Source: Candidatus Promineofilum glycogenicum
GTDB taxonomy: Bacteria; Chloroflexota; Anaerolineae; Promineifilales; Promineifilaceae
Length of the DNA stretch: 64,000 nt
Assembly: GCA_016707605.1 (NCBI GenBank)
Contig: JADJHJ010000013.1
Coordinates: forward strand, 1-64,000
Direction of reading: 5' to 3'
The notes beneath the pieces were generated by a model. That model saw only the letters and a program-made list of their open reading frames with translations. It was not told where the DNA came from and made no database searches. A program made the translations under genes and the position numbers. Below, piece by piece: positions 55,473 to 63,857 of this stretch. Each line of letters opens with the position of its first letter. Position 1 is the first letter of the stretch.

Positions 55473-55493
55473 TACGCTAGAGAAAGAGGACGA

Positions 55494-56993
55494 CTACTGC
55501 GGCCAGGAGGCGTCGATCTCGGCCAGAGCCGTGTCCAGGTCGGTCGAGCCGCTGATCCAGTCGGTCATGGCCTTCCAGAAGGAGCCGGCGCCGACTTCGG
55601 CCGGCATCAGGTCGGAGGCGTCGAAGCGCACGCTCGTCGCGCTGGCCAGCAGTTCGGCCACCTGGCGGTCGACCACGCTCTCGTACCAGTCGAGGCTGGC
55701 GTCCTTGTGGGGCGACAGCGCGCCGCCCATGCGAACCCACTGCTCGACGCCCTCACCCTTGCTGAAGAACTCCATCAGGGCGCGGACTTCGGGGCGGTCG
55801 GTGAACATGACCATCATGTCGCCGGCCACCAGCGCCGGACGGCCCAGGCTTTCGTCGATGGGCGGCAGGTAGAAGAAGTCATAGTCTTCGCCGGCCACCA
55901 GCGTCTCGTCGCCGAAGAAGCCGGTGATCCACGCCGCCTGCGAGTGGAACCAGCAGCCGGGCGGGTCGGCGAACATCGGGACGGGCGAGTCGCCGATGAA
56001 GGTCGAGACGATGGACGGCACGCCGCCATAGACGTAGTCTTCGTTGAGCCAGATATTGCCCATCGTTTCGGCCGCGGTCTTCACCTCGGGCGAGGCGAAG
56101 GGCAGCTCGCCGGTGACCCACTTGTCGTAGTTCTCCAGCGAGGTCGTGCGCAGCATGATGTTCTCCATCCAGTCGGTGGCCACCCAGCCGGTGGCCGCGC
56201 CGGACTCGATGCCGATGCACCAGGCGGGGTCGCCGTCGTCGGCGATCTGCTGCGTCAGGGCCAGCATCTCATCCCACGTCTCCGGCACTTCGTAGCCGGC
56301 GGCGTCGAACTGGGCCTTGGGATAGAAGACCATGCTCTTGACGGCGGCGCGGTGCCAGACACCGGCCATGATCTCGTTGCCGTCGCCGTCGGTCATGGTG
56401 GCCATGTCGAGCCAACTGTCGATGTAGGTCTCTTGCAGTTGCTCGCGCGGCAGGAAGGCGCTGACGTCAATCAGCGCGCCGGCCGTGGCGAAGCGCTGGA
56501 CCATAGCGGGCTGGGAGATGTTGGCGATGTCGGGCGGGTCGCCGGCGTCGACGCGAACGTTGATCGCCGTCTCGAACTCGCGCGAGCCTTCGTAAACCAC
56601 GTCGATGCCGGTCTGCTCCTCGAACGGAGCGACGGCGGCTTCCATCTTGACCGCCTCTTCATCGACCATCACGCCCATCAGGTCAATGGTCGTGCCCTCG
56701 AACTCGCCGGCGCGAGCGCGCTCCAGGAAGCTGCCTTCGGCCGCCGCTTCTTCTTCGCCGCCGGCCAGTTCGGTGGCCGCGGCTTCGACGGTGGGGGCCA
56801 GCTCTTCGGCCGCGGCCTCAAGGGTCGGGCCTAGTTCGGTGGCCGCGGCCTCCAGGGTGGGGGCCAACTGCTCGGCCGCCGCTTCCAGCGTCGGCGCGGC
56901 GTCCTGAATGGCCTGCTCGACGGCCGGGTTGCCGCAGGCCACCAGGAAGGCGGCTAGGGCCAGCAAAAGTACAACGATCACAGTGCGTTTCAT
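55494..56993 (-). CDS. Sugar ABC transporter substrate-binding lipoprotein with Ala-rich stalk
   Basis: I choose ATG 56993, preceded by GGAGGAAAG, giving about 499 residues. The lipoprotein signal ends in LAAFLVAC (Cys about 20). Next are about four copies of a 12-residue unit APTLEAAAxELx, likely a helical stalk. The rest is an extracellular solute-binding protein of the family 1 type (FEEQTGIDVVYEGSREFETA, PPDIANISQPAMVQRF, WDEMLALTQQIADDG). No permease or ATPase gene lies nearby, so its transporter must be elsewhere. The setting suggests an amino sugar or chito-oligosaccharide ligand. Confidence 0.88.
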   Translation of the reverse strand: MKRTVIVVLLLALAAFLVACGNPAVEQAIQDAAPTLEAAAEQLAPTLEAAATELGPTLEAAAEELAPTVEAAATELAGGEEEAAAEGSFLERARAGEFEGTTIDLMGVMVDEEAVKMEAAVAPFEEQTGIDVVYEGSREFETAINVRVDAGDPPDIANISQPAMVQRFATAGALIDVSAFLPREQLQETYIDSWLDMATMTDGDGNEIMAGVWHRAAVKSMVFYPKAQFDAAGYEVPETWDEMLALTQQIADDGDPAWCIGIESGAATGWVATDWMENIMLRTTSLENYDKWVTGELPFASPEVKTAAETMGNIWLNEDYVYGGVPSIVSTFIGDSPVPMFADPPGCWFHSQAAWITGFFGDETLVAGEDYDFFYLPPIDESLGRPALVAGDMMVMFTDRPEVRALMEFFSKGEGVEQWVRMGGALSPHKDASLDWYESVVDRQVAELLASATSVRFDASDLMPAEVGAGSFWKAMTDWISGSTDLDTALAEIDASWPQ

Positions 56994-57073
56994 TCTTTCC
57001 TCCGATCTTAGGGTGACAGACTTACTCATCAATCTCGTTTCACTCGGTGGGCGACAGTTTCTTATTCCCGTGC

Positions 57074-58036
57074 TCACCTCCTCGCCGCCAACGGCAGCCT
57101 CTCGGCCTCGGCCAGATAGACCGCGCCGACGACGCCGGCGTTGAAATCGGCCGGGACGACGACGATCTTCTCATCCGGCAGCATCGCCGCCGCCAGAGGC
57201 GAGTCGGCGCGCAGGGCGGCCAGCGCGCGGCGCAGCGGTCGCTCGAAGGCGGCCCCGGCGCGCGTGACGCCACCGCCCAGGACGACCTGCTCCACGTCGT
57301 AGGCCATGACTAACAGGTAGACCGCCCGCGCCAGATAGGACGCGGCGCGGGCGATGACGTGGCCGGCGGCCGGATCGCCGGCGTCGGCCAGAGCATAGAC
57401 CTGGCCGGTGGTCAATGGCGCGCCGTCCTGAGCCGGTAGACGTTCGGCGGCGTAGGCGGCGATGGCCGGCCCGGCGGCGAACGCCTCCAGACAGCCGTAG
57501 GAGCCACAGACGCAGCGCGGGCCGGACGGATCGAGCGGAATGTGGCCGATCTCGCCGGCCATGCCCCCCGCGCCGCGGTAGAGGCGTCCGCCGAGCACCA
57601 GCCCGGCGGCGATGCCCGTGCCGATGCTGAGATAGGCCAGGCTGGCCAGGGGCCGGGCGGTGTTGGCCCGGTGGTACGCCCCCCAGGCGGCGGTGCGAAC
57701 GTCGTTCTCCAGCGTCACCGGGACGCCGAGGGCGGTTTGCAGCGCGTGGCGCAAGGGGTACGGCTCGCGCAGATTCAGGTTGACCGCCATGCGCACCGTG
57801 CCCGTATCGGGGTCTACCTGGCCGGGCACGCCCACGCCGGCGGCCACCAACTCCAACCGCGTCGCGCCGGCCAGCGCCAGCGCCCGGTCGACGGTGTCCA
57901 CGACGGCGGCCACCAGCCGGTCGGGGGCGGTCACGTCGGTCGGCTGGACGACCTCGCCCAGCGCCCGCCCGTCGTCGTCGACGAGCAGCGCGGCCGTCTT
58001 GGTGCCGCCGATGTCCAGCCCGATGCGCGCGTTCAC
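57074..58036 (-). CDS. ROK-family sugar kinase
   Basis: The 320-residue protein shows the ROK kinase order: MNARIGLDIGGTKTAALLVD (phosphate-binding), GVGVPGQVDPDTG, LENDVRTAAWGAYH (catalytic Asp), SIGTGIAAGLVLGG, and the zinc motif GEIGHIPLD...CVCGSYGCLE. ROK kinases phosphorylate glucose, N-acetylglucosamine or related sugars at C6. It overlaps the upstream ROK regulator by four bases (ATGA-type), so the two are co-translated. In this cluster N-acetylglucosamine kinase activity is most likely. Confidence 0.9.
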   Translation of the reverse strand: MNARIGLDIGGTKTAALLVDDDGRALGEVVQPTDVTAPDRLVAAVVDTVDRALALAGATRLELVAAGVGVPGQVDPDTGTVRMAVNLNLREPYPLRHALQTALGVPVTLENDVRTAAWGAYHRANTARPLASLAYLSIGTGIAAGLVLGGRLYRGAGGMAGEIGHIPLDPSGPRCVCGSYGCLEAFAAGPAIAAYAAERLPAQDGAPLTTGQVYALADAGDPAAGHVIARAASYLARAVYLLVMAYDVEQVVLGGGVTRAGAAFERPLRRALAALRADSPLAAAMLPDEKIVVVPADFNAGVVGAVYLAEAERLPLAARR

Positions 58037-59208
58037 AGGATGCCCAACTCCCGCTGCATGACCAGCGCCGCCGCGCCGAGGGTGGTGATGTCGGCCACCT
58101 GGGCCGCGTCGAGTGACGGGTAGCGGACGGTCGTGGCCGCGGCCATAGCCGGCAGCACGCGCTGGTGCATCTCGGCCTGCACGGCGTCAAGGAAGACGTC
58201 GCCCAGCGCGGCGATGTCGCCGGCCAGGACGATGCTCTGGATGTTGTACGCCCCGACGAGGTGGGCCACGGCCGCGCCGAGGTGGCAACCGGCGCACACG
58301 GCTACGTCGACGGCCAGCGGGTCGTGGGCGGCGACGGCGGCGATGAAGCGCGGCCAGGTCAGCGGCGCGTCGCCGGCCAGCAGGGAGTGGCGGCGGTCGG
58401 CGGCCTTGGCGGCCCGCAACATGGCCGGGATGCTGCTCGTCGTCTCCAGGCAGCCGCGGTTGCCGCAACTGCACAGCGCGCCGCCGACGTCGACGACGAC
58501 GTGGCCGATCTCGCCCGCGCCGAAGCCGTCGCCGTAGAACGGCCGGCCGCTCAGGATGACGCCCGCGCCGATGCCCTGGGTGACGCGGACGACGATGAGG
58601 TTGCCGCCGCTCGGCCCGGCGCCATAGGTGTACTCGGCCAGGGCAGCCATGTGGCTGTCGTTGGCGACGTAGACGGGACGGTCGTAGCGGGCGGCCAGCA
58701 GTTCGCGCAGGGGCAGGTCGATCCAGCCGCGGTTGACGGCGCGCAGGACGACGCCGCGTTGCGGATCGACCAGGCCGGGGGTGGCCACGCCGATGCCCAG
58801 CAGCGCTTCGGTGGGCAACAGTTCGTCAACCAGGCGATAGATGCACGTTTGGGCCTCGTCGCCGCGCAGCCCGGCGGCCGAGCAGGCCGCGCGCCGGACG
58901 ACGTCGCCGCGCAGCGTGACCAGGGCGGCGCGGTAGTCGTCGCTGCTCAGGTCGAGGGTCAGGACGCAGGGGCCGGCGTCGTTGATGGACAGGAGGGTGG
59001 GGCGCTTGCCGCCGGCCGACGGGCCGCGGCCGGTTTCGATGACCAGATCGCCATCGAGTAGATCGGCGGCCAGGGTGGAGACGGTCGGCCGGGTGAGGCG
59101 GGTGCGGCGGGCGATCTCGGCGCGACTGATAGGGCCATCGTTGAAGATCGTCTTCAAGACCAAACGGCTATTGTGGTCTCGCGTCTGATGTCGGGTGGCC
59201 TTTTGCAT
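58033..59208 (-). CDS. ROK-family transcriptional repressor (NagC/XylR type)
   Basis: The 391-residue protein begins with a winged helix-turn-helix (ISRAEIARRTRLTRPTVSTL at residues 26-45) and continues as a ROK domain with VGVAT-like sugar-binding strands, NDSHMAALAEYTYG and the cysteine zinc motif GEIGHVVVDVGGALCSCGNR. Such proteins bind palindromic operators and release them on sugar binding. A strong promoter and a 20-base palindrome lie upstream, suggesting autoregulation and control of the whole minus-strand cluster. Confidence 0.9.
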   Translation of the reverse strand: MQKATRHQTRDHNSRLVLKTIFNDGPISRAEIARRTRLTRPTVSTLAADLLDGDLVIETGRGPSAGGKRPTLLSINDAGPCVLTLDLSSDDYRAALVTLRGDVVRRAACSAAGLRGDEAQTCIYRLVDELLPTEALLGIGVATPGLVDPQRGVVLRAVNRGWIDLPLRELLAARYDRPVYVANDSHMAALAEYTYGAGPSGGNLIVVRVTQGIGAGVILSGRPFYGDGFGAGEIGHVVVDVGGALCSCGNRGCLETTSSIPAMLRAAKAADRRHSLLAGDAPLTWPRFIAAVAAHDPLAVDVAVCAGCHLGAAVAHLVGAYNIQSIVLAGDIAALGDVFLDAVQAEMHQRVLPAMAAATTVRYPSLDAAQVADITTLGAAALVMQRELGIL

Positions 59209-59229
59209 GACTCGCTTCCGCAGCCTGAC

Positions 59230-59249
59230 AAAGTAAGTTAACTTAATTT
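59230..59249. promoter_or_regulatory. Probable ROK operator
   Basis: The sequence aaagtaagttaacttaattt is a palindrome with one mismatched pair around the perfect core taagttaactta. It begins just downstream of the -10 of the regulator promoter, where bound repressor would block initiation. Confidence 0.72.
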
Positions 59250-59257
59250 ACAAAGTC

Positions 59258-59287
59258 ATTGTAGCAGAAGAGCGGCTGCTCTGTCAA
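59258..59287 (-). promoter_or_regulatory. Promoter of the ROK regulator-kinase unit
   Basis: On the minus strand a consensus -35 TTGACA (59282-59287), an 18-base spacer and -10 TACAAT (59258-59263) stand about 50 bases before the ATG at 59208. Confidence 0.8.
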
Positions 59288-59301
59288 GTAGGTAACGGCG
59301 T

Positions 59302-59330
59302 TTCGCTTGCCGGATAAGTCGCGCTATAAT
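59302..59330 (+). promoter_or_regulatory. Probable promoter of the NYN-domain gene
   Basis: A consensus -10 TATAAT is at 59325-59330; the -35 region at about 59302 (ttcgct) is weak. It is back to back with the ROK regulator promoter. The ATG is 43 bases downstream. Confidence 0.45.
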
Positions 59331-59372
59331 CGGCGTCAATACTCTGACAGAAACGCAACGTAAATCACACCC

Positions 59373-60224
59373 ATGCAAGACAACCGCTCCATCTCCCGCG
59401 TCGGCGTCTACGTCGACACCGCCAACATGTACCGCAACGGCGGCTATCGGATGCGCTACGACGTACTGCGCGAATTCGCCTGCCGCGACGGCGCCGAACT
59501 GGTGCGCCTCAACGCCTACGTCAGCTTCGACGCCGACCGGGCGCGCACCGATGCCGTCTACGACAAGAACACCCACCGCTTCTACGCCCTGCTGCGCGAC
59601 TTCGGCTATAAGGTCATTATCAAGGAAGTGCGCTGGTATGAGGACGAGAACGGCAAGCCCTATGCCAAGGCCGACGCCGACCTCGACTTGGCCGTGGACA
59701 TGCTGCTCCAATCGGAGAACCTCGACCGGGTGCTGCTGGTGACGGGCGACGGCGACTTCGCCCGCGTTGTGGCCGCGGTGCAGAACAAGGGCTGCCGGGT
59801 GGAGGTGGTGGCGCTGGACAACGCCTCGTTCGTGCTGCGGCGCGAAGTCGACCTGTTCATGTCCGGCTACCTGATCCCCGACCTGGTGCCGACGGTGGTC
59901 AATGGCGGGCCGATGCCGGACGCTGCGCCGTGGGGCGAAGTCGGCTCCATCGTCCGCGGCACGTGCTACTTCCACAAGATCAACTACGGCTTCATGCGCT
60001 TCCTGCGCGTCAACGGCCCGCGCCTGTGGCTGACCGACACGCAGCACCCCGACTCGCCCTACGAGACGGCCTACTTCCACGACTCCAACCTGCCGGACAA
60101 CATCGACCCGCTGCAACTGCCCAGCTATAGCCACGTCTTCCAGTTCGAGCTGGCCGAGTCGCGCCACCCGACGGGGAAGTTTGAGGCCAAGAATATTCAG
60201 ATGTTGAGTTGGATGCCGGCGTGA
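59373..60224 (+). CDS. NYN-domain (LabA/DUF88) putative RNase with cold-shock-like C-terminus
   Basis: The 283-residue protein has an N-terminal NYN domain with its acidic catalytic set: VGVYVDTANMY near residue 12, ADADLDLAVDMLL near 105 and VLLVTGDGDFARVVAAV near 125. NYN domains have the PIN/FLAP fold and are predicted metal-dependent RNases. From about residue 190, SIVRGTCYFHKINYGFMRF, TAYFHDSNLPDN and QFELAES match the RNP-like strands of an OB/cold-shock domain, so the C-terminus probably binds RNA. It is monocistronic. Confidence 0.85.
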   Translation: MQDNRSISRVGVYVDTANMYRNGGYRMRYDVLREFACRDGAELVRLNAYVSFDADRARTDAVYDKNTHRFYALLRDFGYKVIIKEVRWYEDENGKPYAKADADLDLAVDMLLQSENLDRVLLVTGDGDFARVVAAVQNKGCRVEVVALDNASFVLRREVDLFMSGYLIPDLVPTVVNGGPMPDAAPWGEVGSIVRGTCYFHKINYGFMRFLRVNGPRLWLTDTQHPDSPYETAYFHDSNLPDNIDPLQLPSYSHVFQFELAESRHPTGKFEAKNIQMLSWMPA

Positions 60225-60301
60225 TGAATTAGGATTACGATTAAATAGAGTGGCGAGTGCGAGTTCCCGGGTGCCTTTGGCGTCAGCTTTGTGGGAATTT
60301 G

Positions 60302-60330
60302 TTGACAGGGCGGGGGAGTTCTGCTAACAT
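60302..60330 (+). promoter_or_regulatory. Promoter of tRNA-Asp
   Basis: A consensus -35 TTGACA (60302-60307), a 17-base spacer and TAACAT (60325-60330) end 16 bases before the tRNA. Confidence 0.8.
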
Positions 60331-60346
60331 CCTGACTTGCACCCCA

Positions 60347-60419
60347 GGGGGCGTGGTGTAGCGGTTAACACGTCGGCCTGTCAAGCCGAAGATCGCGGGT
60401 TCGATCCCCGTCGCTCCCG
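60347..60419 (+). tRNA. tRNA-Asp (anticodon GTC)
   Basis: The cloverleaf is complete: the seven-base acceptor stem GGGGGCG pairs with CGCTCCC (one G-U pair), the anticodon loop is CTGTCAA with anticodon GTC, and the T arm contains GGTTCGATCC. The discriminator is G. CCA is not encoded. Its 3' end is followed by a strong terminator. Confidence 0.97.
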
Positions 60420-60436
60420 TATAGAACCTGGGTTCC

Positions 60437-60465
60437 AAAGCTCTCGACTTAGTCGAGAGCTTTTT
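60437..60465 (+). terminator. Rho-independent terminator of tRNA-Asp
   Basis: aaagctctcgac and gtcgagagcttt form a perfect stem around a three-base loop, followed by five T. It ends the tRNA transcript 18 bases after the gene. Confidence 0.92.
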
Positions 60466-60499
60466 GTTTGGTGAATAGTATTACCTGCAACCAACCCGC

Positions 60500-61159
60500 C
60501 TACATCTCTACCCGAATACCCAGTTCAACAACCTGTTCCGGCGGCAGGCGGAAGAAATCGGCCGCGTCGCGGACGTTGCGGCTCATCAGGGCGAATAGCT
60601 GTTCGCGCCAGATGGCCATGCCCGGCCGGTGAGTCGGCAAGAGCCGCTCGCGGCCCAGGAAGTAGCTGACCTTGTCTAACTCGATCGCCAGCCCGCTCTG
60701 CCTGGCCAGCGCCAGATCGCGCGGTACGTCCGGGTCTTCCATGAACCCGTAGTGAAGAACGACGCGATAGAAGGCGTTGTCGAGGGGGTAAACCTCGATG
60801 CGCTCGGCTGGAGGGACGTACGGGATTTCCTTTGTCTTAATAGACAGCAGAATGACCCTTTCGTGAACCACCTTGTTATGTTGCAGGTTGTGAATGAGCG
60901 CCGGAGGGGTGCAATCGAGGTCGCTATTCATATAGATGGCCATGCCGGGCACACGCACCACCTCTTTGGTCTGAAACCGTTCGGCAAAGTCGTCGTCCGT
61001 GCCGCTGCGTTGAAGCAGGAACAGCGCCACCAGGATCGCAATCGTAATCGGGATGATGAATGGTTCGAAGAAAGGCGTTGTGTTTGTTTTGATTCCAACA
61101 ATCTCAGAACTTTCCCGGCCTGTTAACCAGCCTGTGCCTAAGAGTAGACACTTTCGCAC
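60500..61159 (-). pseudogene. kup: Internally deleted Kup potassium transporter
   Basis: The last 150 residues match the C-terminal cytoplasmic domain of Kup (VRVPGMAIYMNSDLDCTPPA, LIHNLQHNKVVHERVILLS, ending FFRLPPEQVVELGIRVEM). Before them is one hydrophobic helix (FIIPITIAILVALFLLQRSG), which matches the fifth membrane segment of Kup. The several hundred residues that normally lie between are absent, and the N-terminal four helices are missing or degenerate (LTGRESSEIVGIKT). About 220 residues remain of roughly 630, so it cannot transport. The deletion junction is near codon RSGTDDDF. Confidence 0.85.
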
Positions 61160-61174
61160 CCACGTACAATGTAT

Positions 61175-63844
61175 CTACTGTATGGATCTTGGTGCAGATT
61201 TGATAAACCGTACCCGCGCGACCCCTTCGATCAGGCTCAGGGCATATTGGGCCGGGGTGAAGCTTTGATAGCCCAAGTCCATGCGCTGCAAGGCCGCGGC
61301 CAGTATAGTGGGGCGTATCACTCGCCGGTCTTCATCAAGGTAGTCAGCCTGTTCAGTTGGGATGAGGAGCTTGTCGCTTTCTTGCCCATCGGCCTTGAGG
61401 GGGTACTTGCCATAGCGCTCGACCTTACGCAGGGCGTTGTGGACGTGAAAGCCGAAGTGGACGGTTTCCGGGTTCTCGTGGATGTCCAGCACCGTCATCT
61501 CCCCCTGGAACAGGCCGAAGAGCAGATTGTCCGCCAGACGTTCCAGGCGCAAAGGGGGTAGTTCGCTGTTGCTGTCGGAGGGAATGTTCTCGTTCCTGGC
61601 GTCTTCCGCGGCTTCCCCGCCGGGCGGGAAGTGGTAGTTGTAGGCATTGACCTGCAAGTTCGGCCAGCCCTTCACGGCGCTGGAGCGCAACAAAAAGCCG
61701 CTGATCACGTCGCCTTTGTCCACGGCGGCGCTGTCGGTCAGTATCTGCTTGTGGACGGCCGTGTCGTGCCCCTTGTTGACGCGGCCGATGCTCAGCGCGC
61801 CATCCATGAGGCAGGCCACCCACGAGGGATCGAGATAAAAGAAGCGCAACGACTCCGGCGGCAACATGCGCTCGTCGGGCACGAGGTAGCTGGAGGGAAC
61901 TCCCTTGAGCAGACTAAGCTCGCTGAGCCACGCCTCGACGTTTTTCGGCAGCGAAAGTTGCCCGGCGGCGTTGGCCCGGAAGGGCAAATGGGGGTGGAGG
62001 TACTGCTGCTCCATCGTCTTCAGCAGGCGCACGTGGGTGCGTTTCCAGCGATAGAGGGCCAACGAGACGCGCTTGTCTCTCAGGCAGAGCAGGCGACCCA
62101 ACTCCCAGGCCGCGGCATAGGCGGTGTCGAACATGCCGTAGGTCATGTCGTAGCGCAGGAGTTCGTCCGCGGTTTGCACCGGCAACTGATCGTCGGCGAT
62201 CTGTTTGTCGGGCTTGCCGGGCAGCAGCGGGCTGCGATACCAGGAAACACTCTTGCCGCCGCGGCGGAAGTGGTGGGGCAGGGGCGCGTACCCCTGTTGC
62301 AGAAAGTGGTTGGCCCTGGCGCTGTCGGCGTCCTTGCCCTCCCGGCTGGGCAGCCTCAGACTGGGAGTGGCGTCGCCGGGCAGCAGGGACACCAACAAAC
62401 GCCGCGAGACCGGGTCTTCGCTGACGAAGTACAACTTGTCGCCATCGCCAACCCATAGCTGGCGGGCCGTCACGTTGGCATAGGTGGCCGTCTTGCTGTG
62501 CAGGCGAAGGCCGGGGAACCAGGTTGCGAACTGATCCTTGTTCGCCGGTATGATGCCGTTCCCCGCAGCTACCCGCCGGCCGGCGGCATTGTAGAGCGCG
62601 CCCTGTTTGCCGACGTAGTAGCAGTGGTCTTTATCGCGCGCTTCCTTGACCGCCACATCCGCGACAAGGGCCTGACTGCTAAGCGGATTGCCGCCGGTCA
62701 AGAAGCTGTTTCGTAGATGGTCGATACTCGGTTCCGCCGGCAACTGCTGCGCGTCGAGACTGAACAAGAACTCGTGATTGAGGTGAAGAAGGATGTGGCG
62801 GAACGTCTCTTTTTCCGTTAGCGCCGTGAAGCTCCAGTTGTGCAACGATACCAGGGGGATCGCCTCGCCATAGCCGTCGAAATCGAAGACGAAGTCGGCG
62901 CCATTCTGTTTGTAGCGGCCCTCCAGCGATACCAGGTGAATGATGGATTTGACGCCTTCTGCGGGCAGCCGGTTGGCGACGACAATGGACATTTCGCCGC
63001 CGACCTGATCGCTGGGATTGAGTTGCAATGGCTGGTCGTCGATAGGGCTGCCGTCGACCTTGATGGTGTAAGCGCCTGCCTCCAGTCGGCCGCAGTCGAT
63101 ACTGCCATTATCTCCGGTCGCCGCTTCCTGGTGAAGCAGTTCGCCCTTGTCATTGAACAGTTCAACGTGCTGTCTGGCTTTCACACCCTGCAGGCCGATG
63201 CGGCTCTTGCGGGCATGGGCCAGCCAGGTGAGCCCCTTTTCATTGGGCAGCAGTCGTTGCAAGACGCTCTTCTTGACGTAGATGACCTTGAAGCGCTCTT
63301 CGGGGTTTTCGTCCGGGTCCAGATGGGGCGGCCAGTGCGCGCCCTTAATCGATTCGCTATTCAGCATAGGGACGGTTTTCACATAACCGGCGGCGGCCCC
63401 CTGGTGCTCTTCCACCGATTGCGGCGGCGCGCCCGCGCTGGTCAGAAGTTCATCCTCATTCAGCACCAGCAGCGCCAGCCAGGGCGCCTTCTCCAGCCGC
63501 GCCTCGGTGGCCTCATCGGAACTCATGGCCAGCATCCGTTCCCAGGGCAAGGTGTCGCGCTTCAGGGCCATGTGCGGCAGGACGTGGGCATAGTGGCCCA
63601 GGCTGTTGTTCGGCGGAAAGATGGCGGCGATCTCCGTCGGGTTGATGGTAAACCGTTCGCCGGCCACTTTGACCTGAAAGGGGGCCAGTTCAACCTTAAA
63701 GCGATTGTTATCGCCAATGCCGTCCCCTTCCAGGATTTGTTGGCCGCTAAACCGGTAGCGCCCGGCCTTGAGGGTGGGCAGGTGATTCTCGATAAATTCC
63801 AGGTAGACGGAAGCTTTAATAGCCATATTCGTGATCGCGGTCAT
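61175..63844 (-). CDS. Large uncharacterised protein
   Basis: I place the start at ATG 63844, 13 bases after the stop of the preceding gene; ATG 63826 (MAIKASVYLEF) is possible and neither has a clear ribosome site. The product is about 889 residues, with no signal peptide or membrane helix. A conserved-looking N-terminal block includes FPPNNSLGHYAHVLPH and RDTLPWERML. A carboxypeptidase-regulatory-like beta segment (GSIDCGRLEAGAYTIKVDG) lies near 240-270. The rest is not recognisable to me. The style resembles large structural or accessory proteins of contractile injection or surface systems, but I cannot show it. It sits beside a decayed kup and has lower GC than most of the window. Confidence 0.6.
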   Translation of the reverse strand: MTAITNMAIKASVYLEFIENHLPTLKAGRYRFSGQQILEGDGIGDNNRFKVELAPFQVKVAGERFTINPTEIAAIFPPNNSLGHYAHVLPHMALKRDTLPWERMLAMSSDEATEARLEKAPWLALLVLNEDELLTSAGAPPQSVEEHQGAAAGYVKTVPMLNSESIKGAHWPPHLDPDENPEERFKVIYVKKSVLQRLLPNEKGLTWLAHARKSRIGLQGVKARQHVELFNDKGELLHQEAATGDNGSIDCGRLEAGAYTIKVDGSPIDDQPLQLNPSDQVGGEMSIVVANRLPAEGVKSIIHLVSLEGRYKQNGADFVFDFDGYGEAIPLVSLHNWSFTALTEKETFRHILLHLNHEFLFSLDAQQLPAEPSIDHLRNSFLTGGNPLSSQALVADVAVKEARDKDHCYYVGKQGALYNAAGRRVAAGNGIIPANKDQFATWFPGLRLHSKTATYANVTARQLWVGDGDKLYFVSEDPVSRRLLVSLLPGDATPSLRLPSREGKDADSARANHFLQQGYAPLPHHFRRGGKSVSWYRSPLLPGKPDKQIADDQLPVQTADELLRYDMTYGMFDTAYAAAWELGRLLCLRDKRVSLALYRWKRTHVRLLKTMEQQYLHPHLPFRANAAGQLSLPKNVEAWLSELSLLKGVPSSYLVPDERMLPPESLRFFYLDPSWVACLMDGALSIGRVNKGHDTAVHKQILTDSAAVDKGDVISGFLLRSSAVKGWPNLQVNAYNYHFPPGGEAAEDARNENIPSDSNSELPPLRLERLADNLLFGLFQGEMTVLDIHENPETVHFGFHVHNALRKVERYGKYPLKADGQESDKLLIPTEQADYLDEDRRVIRPTILAAALQRMDLGYQSFTPAQYALSLIEGVARVRFIKSAPRSIQ

Positions 63845-63857
63845 GCGTTCGGAACTG

